The position numbers and the translations under genes were made by a program. Shown here piece by piece: positions 23,036 to 24,180 of a stretch of 24,180 bases of DNA. The stretch is from assembly GCA_045631425.1 (NCBI GenBank), contig JAZQUR010000021.1, positions 1-24,180 on the forward strand. Reading direction: 5' to 3'. The notes below the pieces were generated by a model. The model saw only the letters and a program-made list of their open reading frames with translations. It had not been told where the DNA came from and searched no databases. Position 1 is the first letter of the stretch. Every line of letters begins with the position of its first letter. Origin of the DNA: Treponema_I sp045631425. Lineage in GTDB: Bacteria; Spirochaetota; Spirochaetia; Treponematales; Treponemataceae.

Positions 23036-23052
23036 AATTGTAAATTACAATT
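23036..23052. promoter_or_regulatory. Operator-like palindrome upstream of the 21998-23008 gene
   Basis: AATTGTAA-A-TTACAATT is a perfect 8-base inverted repeat with a single central base. Its near edge is 28 bases before the ATG, where a promoter is expected, so it is a candidate binding site for a dimeric regulator. No clean -35/-10 pair could be fixed around it. Confidence 0.5.
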
Positions 23053-23096
23053 ACATTGAAGTCATAACTTTTTAGGGAAAATTTATTAAACCTCAT

Positions 23097-24180
23097 TTAT
23101 TTTTCTGGCTTCAAGTTAAATACAAGTTCATTCTTATCTTTTCCATACGCATCAAATACTTTATTTAATATTCTCATTTTGGCATTTGTTGAGTTATGAG
23201 TGTAAAGGTAAATATCTGTATCTATTTTAAACCAATCTCCTTGTTTCTCTGTGTTTGAGATGACTATATATTCATAATTTTCATCTGCGGCGAGTATTCT
23301 AATCTGACTGGAATCTTCATCGTAGATTTGTTTTATTACATCGGTAAACATTTCTACCCAGGAGAAAACTCCGCGTTCTTTTATGCTTCCATATGAATAC
23401 GAAACAAGTGTTCTTCCAGCCAGGACTTCATCATCGTCTAAAGGAAACAATTCACATATAGATTGAAAATTTATAATTTCTATCGGATTCTCTATTCTTT
23501 CATAATCTATTGATTGATCGTTAAATTCATTGATTTCCTTTGAAATTACATTATTATTGGAATTATCACTATTTTCTGGATATATTGAATTTATTTTGTT
23601 TGTATAAATACCTTCTTGTTCTTTTTGACTTCCATCTATAGGGCATGCTAAACGACTCATATCCTGAGTCTCAATATCATTAGCATATTTAGGGATTTTT
23701 TCATTAATTGGAAGCAAAGAAATGACTCCTAAAAACAAAGAAACAAGACCTATAAATAATGAAATAAATCCAAGCTTAAATGGTGCTCTAATTTCTGGTG
23801 CAAAATGATTCCAATAATATAAAATCTTATTTGATGGATAAAGAATTATATCAGTTTTTGCTTCTGTATCTGTAAGTATATATTTTGCATCCCTATCCAC
23901 ATATAAAATATCTTTAGCCAAAACAGTTCTAAAAGTACCTCTCCAAATTCTATACACAGAACACTTTGTTTTTTTTGAATAAATTTTAACTACTTTTCTT
24001 TTCCAAGGAAGTTTTTCTTTACCCTGAATTTTTTTATTAAATAGTTTGTTATATACATCAGGAGTAGTATATAAATACCAATTATCTACATATTTTCCAT
24101 TTTTTTCCAATATTGTTTTGGCATTATTTGCATCCGAAGGTTTAAATTCGCTGCATATTTCATATTCTTTTTCAATTTTC
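23097..24180 (-). CDS. Unrecognised membrane-anchored protein, N-terminus beyond the window
   Basis: The frame is open from the right edge to a TAA at 23097-23099, at least 360 codons. A TTG at 24110 could be mistaken for a start, but coding-like codons continue upstream to the edge (reading ...EYEICSEFKPSDANNAKT...), so the true start is outside. One strong transmembrane helix (FKLGFISLFIGLVSLFLGVISLL) lies in the middle. Before it is a basic, Tyr/Trp-rich soluble domain; after it an acidic Asn/Ser/Glu linker of about 60 residues, then a C-terminal beta-rich domain (RGVFSWVEMFTDVIKQIYDE, WFKIDTDIYLYTH). No family is recognised. A single central helix joining two soluble domains suggests signalling or assembly across the membrane. 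Confidence 0.75.
   Translation of the reverse strand, partial: KIEKEYEICSEFKPSDANNAKTILEKNGKYVDNWYLYTTPDVYNKLFNKKIQGKEKLPWKRKVVKIYSKKTKCSVYRIWRGTFRTVLAKDILYVDRDAKYILTDTEAKTDIILYPSNKILYYWNHFAPEIRAPFKLGFISLFIGLVSLFLGVISLLPINEKIPKYANDIETQDMSRLACPIDGSQKEQEGIYTNKINSIYPENSDNSNNNVISKEINEFNDQSIDYERIENPIEIINFQSICELFPLDDDEVLAGRTLVSYSYGSIKERGVFSWVEMFTDVIKQIYDEDSSQIRILAADENYEYIVISNTEKQGDWFKIDTDIYLYTHNSTNAKMRILNKVFDAYGKDKNELVFNLKPEK

Noticed and set aside
1..24180. tRNA, rRNA, CRISPR array, prophage or complete insertion sequence
   Set aside because: No cloverleaf, rRNA core, regularly spaced repeats, phage structural genes or transposase were seen on either strand; the Rpn gene is a nuclease, not part of an insertion sequence.

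Overview
This 24.2 kb window is AT-rich, densely coded, ordinary bacterial chromosome on which accessory material has settled toward the right end. The best guess at the source is a host-associated Treponema or close spirochaete. That is an inference from gene content and style: many short-signal lipoproteins and secreted proteins, a three-domain TGS/SAD/uridine-kinase protein, citramalate synthase, M29 aminopeptidase, QueH, an Rpn-type nuclease, an SUMF1-type lipoprotein, and infC-rpmI-rplT followed by zapA. No rRNA, tRNA, CRISPR array or complete insertion sequence was seen.

Layout. The left edge holds the start of a minus-strand gene. Then come two overlapping genes for exported, beta-rich proteins (285-2251) and a secreted trypsin-like protease with a large unknown C-terminal half (2426-4513), closed by a bidirectional terminator. 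A minus-strand pair follows: an EFR1-type flavodoxin/ferredoxin and an amidohydrolase. A CPA2 cation/proton antiporter with C-terminal CBS domains comes next. The central operon (8315-10762) is infC-rpmI-rplT, a coiled-coil protein, zapA and a DUF188/YaiI gene, so it joins translation to cell division. After a second bidirectional terminator come an acyltransferase and an M29 aminopeptidase (minus), then a HAD phosphatase and a small PH-like membrane protein (plus). Next are a uridine-kinase family protein (minus), an Rpn nuclease (plus), QueH (minus), a second small membrane protein (plus) and citramalate synthase (minus).

The right third is looser. It has a structured GC-rich repeat between two convergent stop codons (18149-18371), a methyltransferase pseudogene with an internal stop (20040-20237), an SUMF1-like lipoprotein, a palindromic REP-like element and an inverted repeat (21662-21902), and two unrecognised minus-strand genes, the second running off the window.

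The most striking system-level signal is in how genes start. Eight genes have a sigma70-like promoter with an exact 17-bp spacer whose -10 box ends only 6 or 7 bases before the start codon, and none has a usable Shine-Dalgarno sequence. These mRNAs would be leaderless. The other genes mostly have a clear Shine-Dalgarno. This suggests two translation-start classes side by side and corrects at least two gene starts (HAD phosphatase and uridine kinase).
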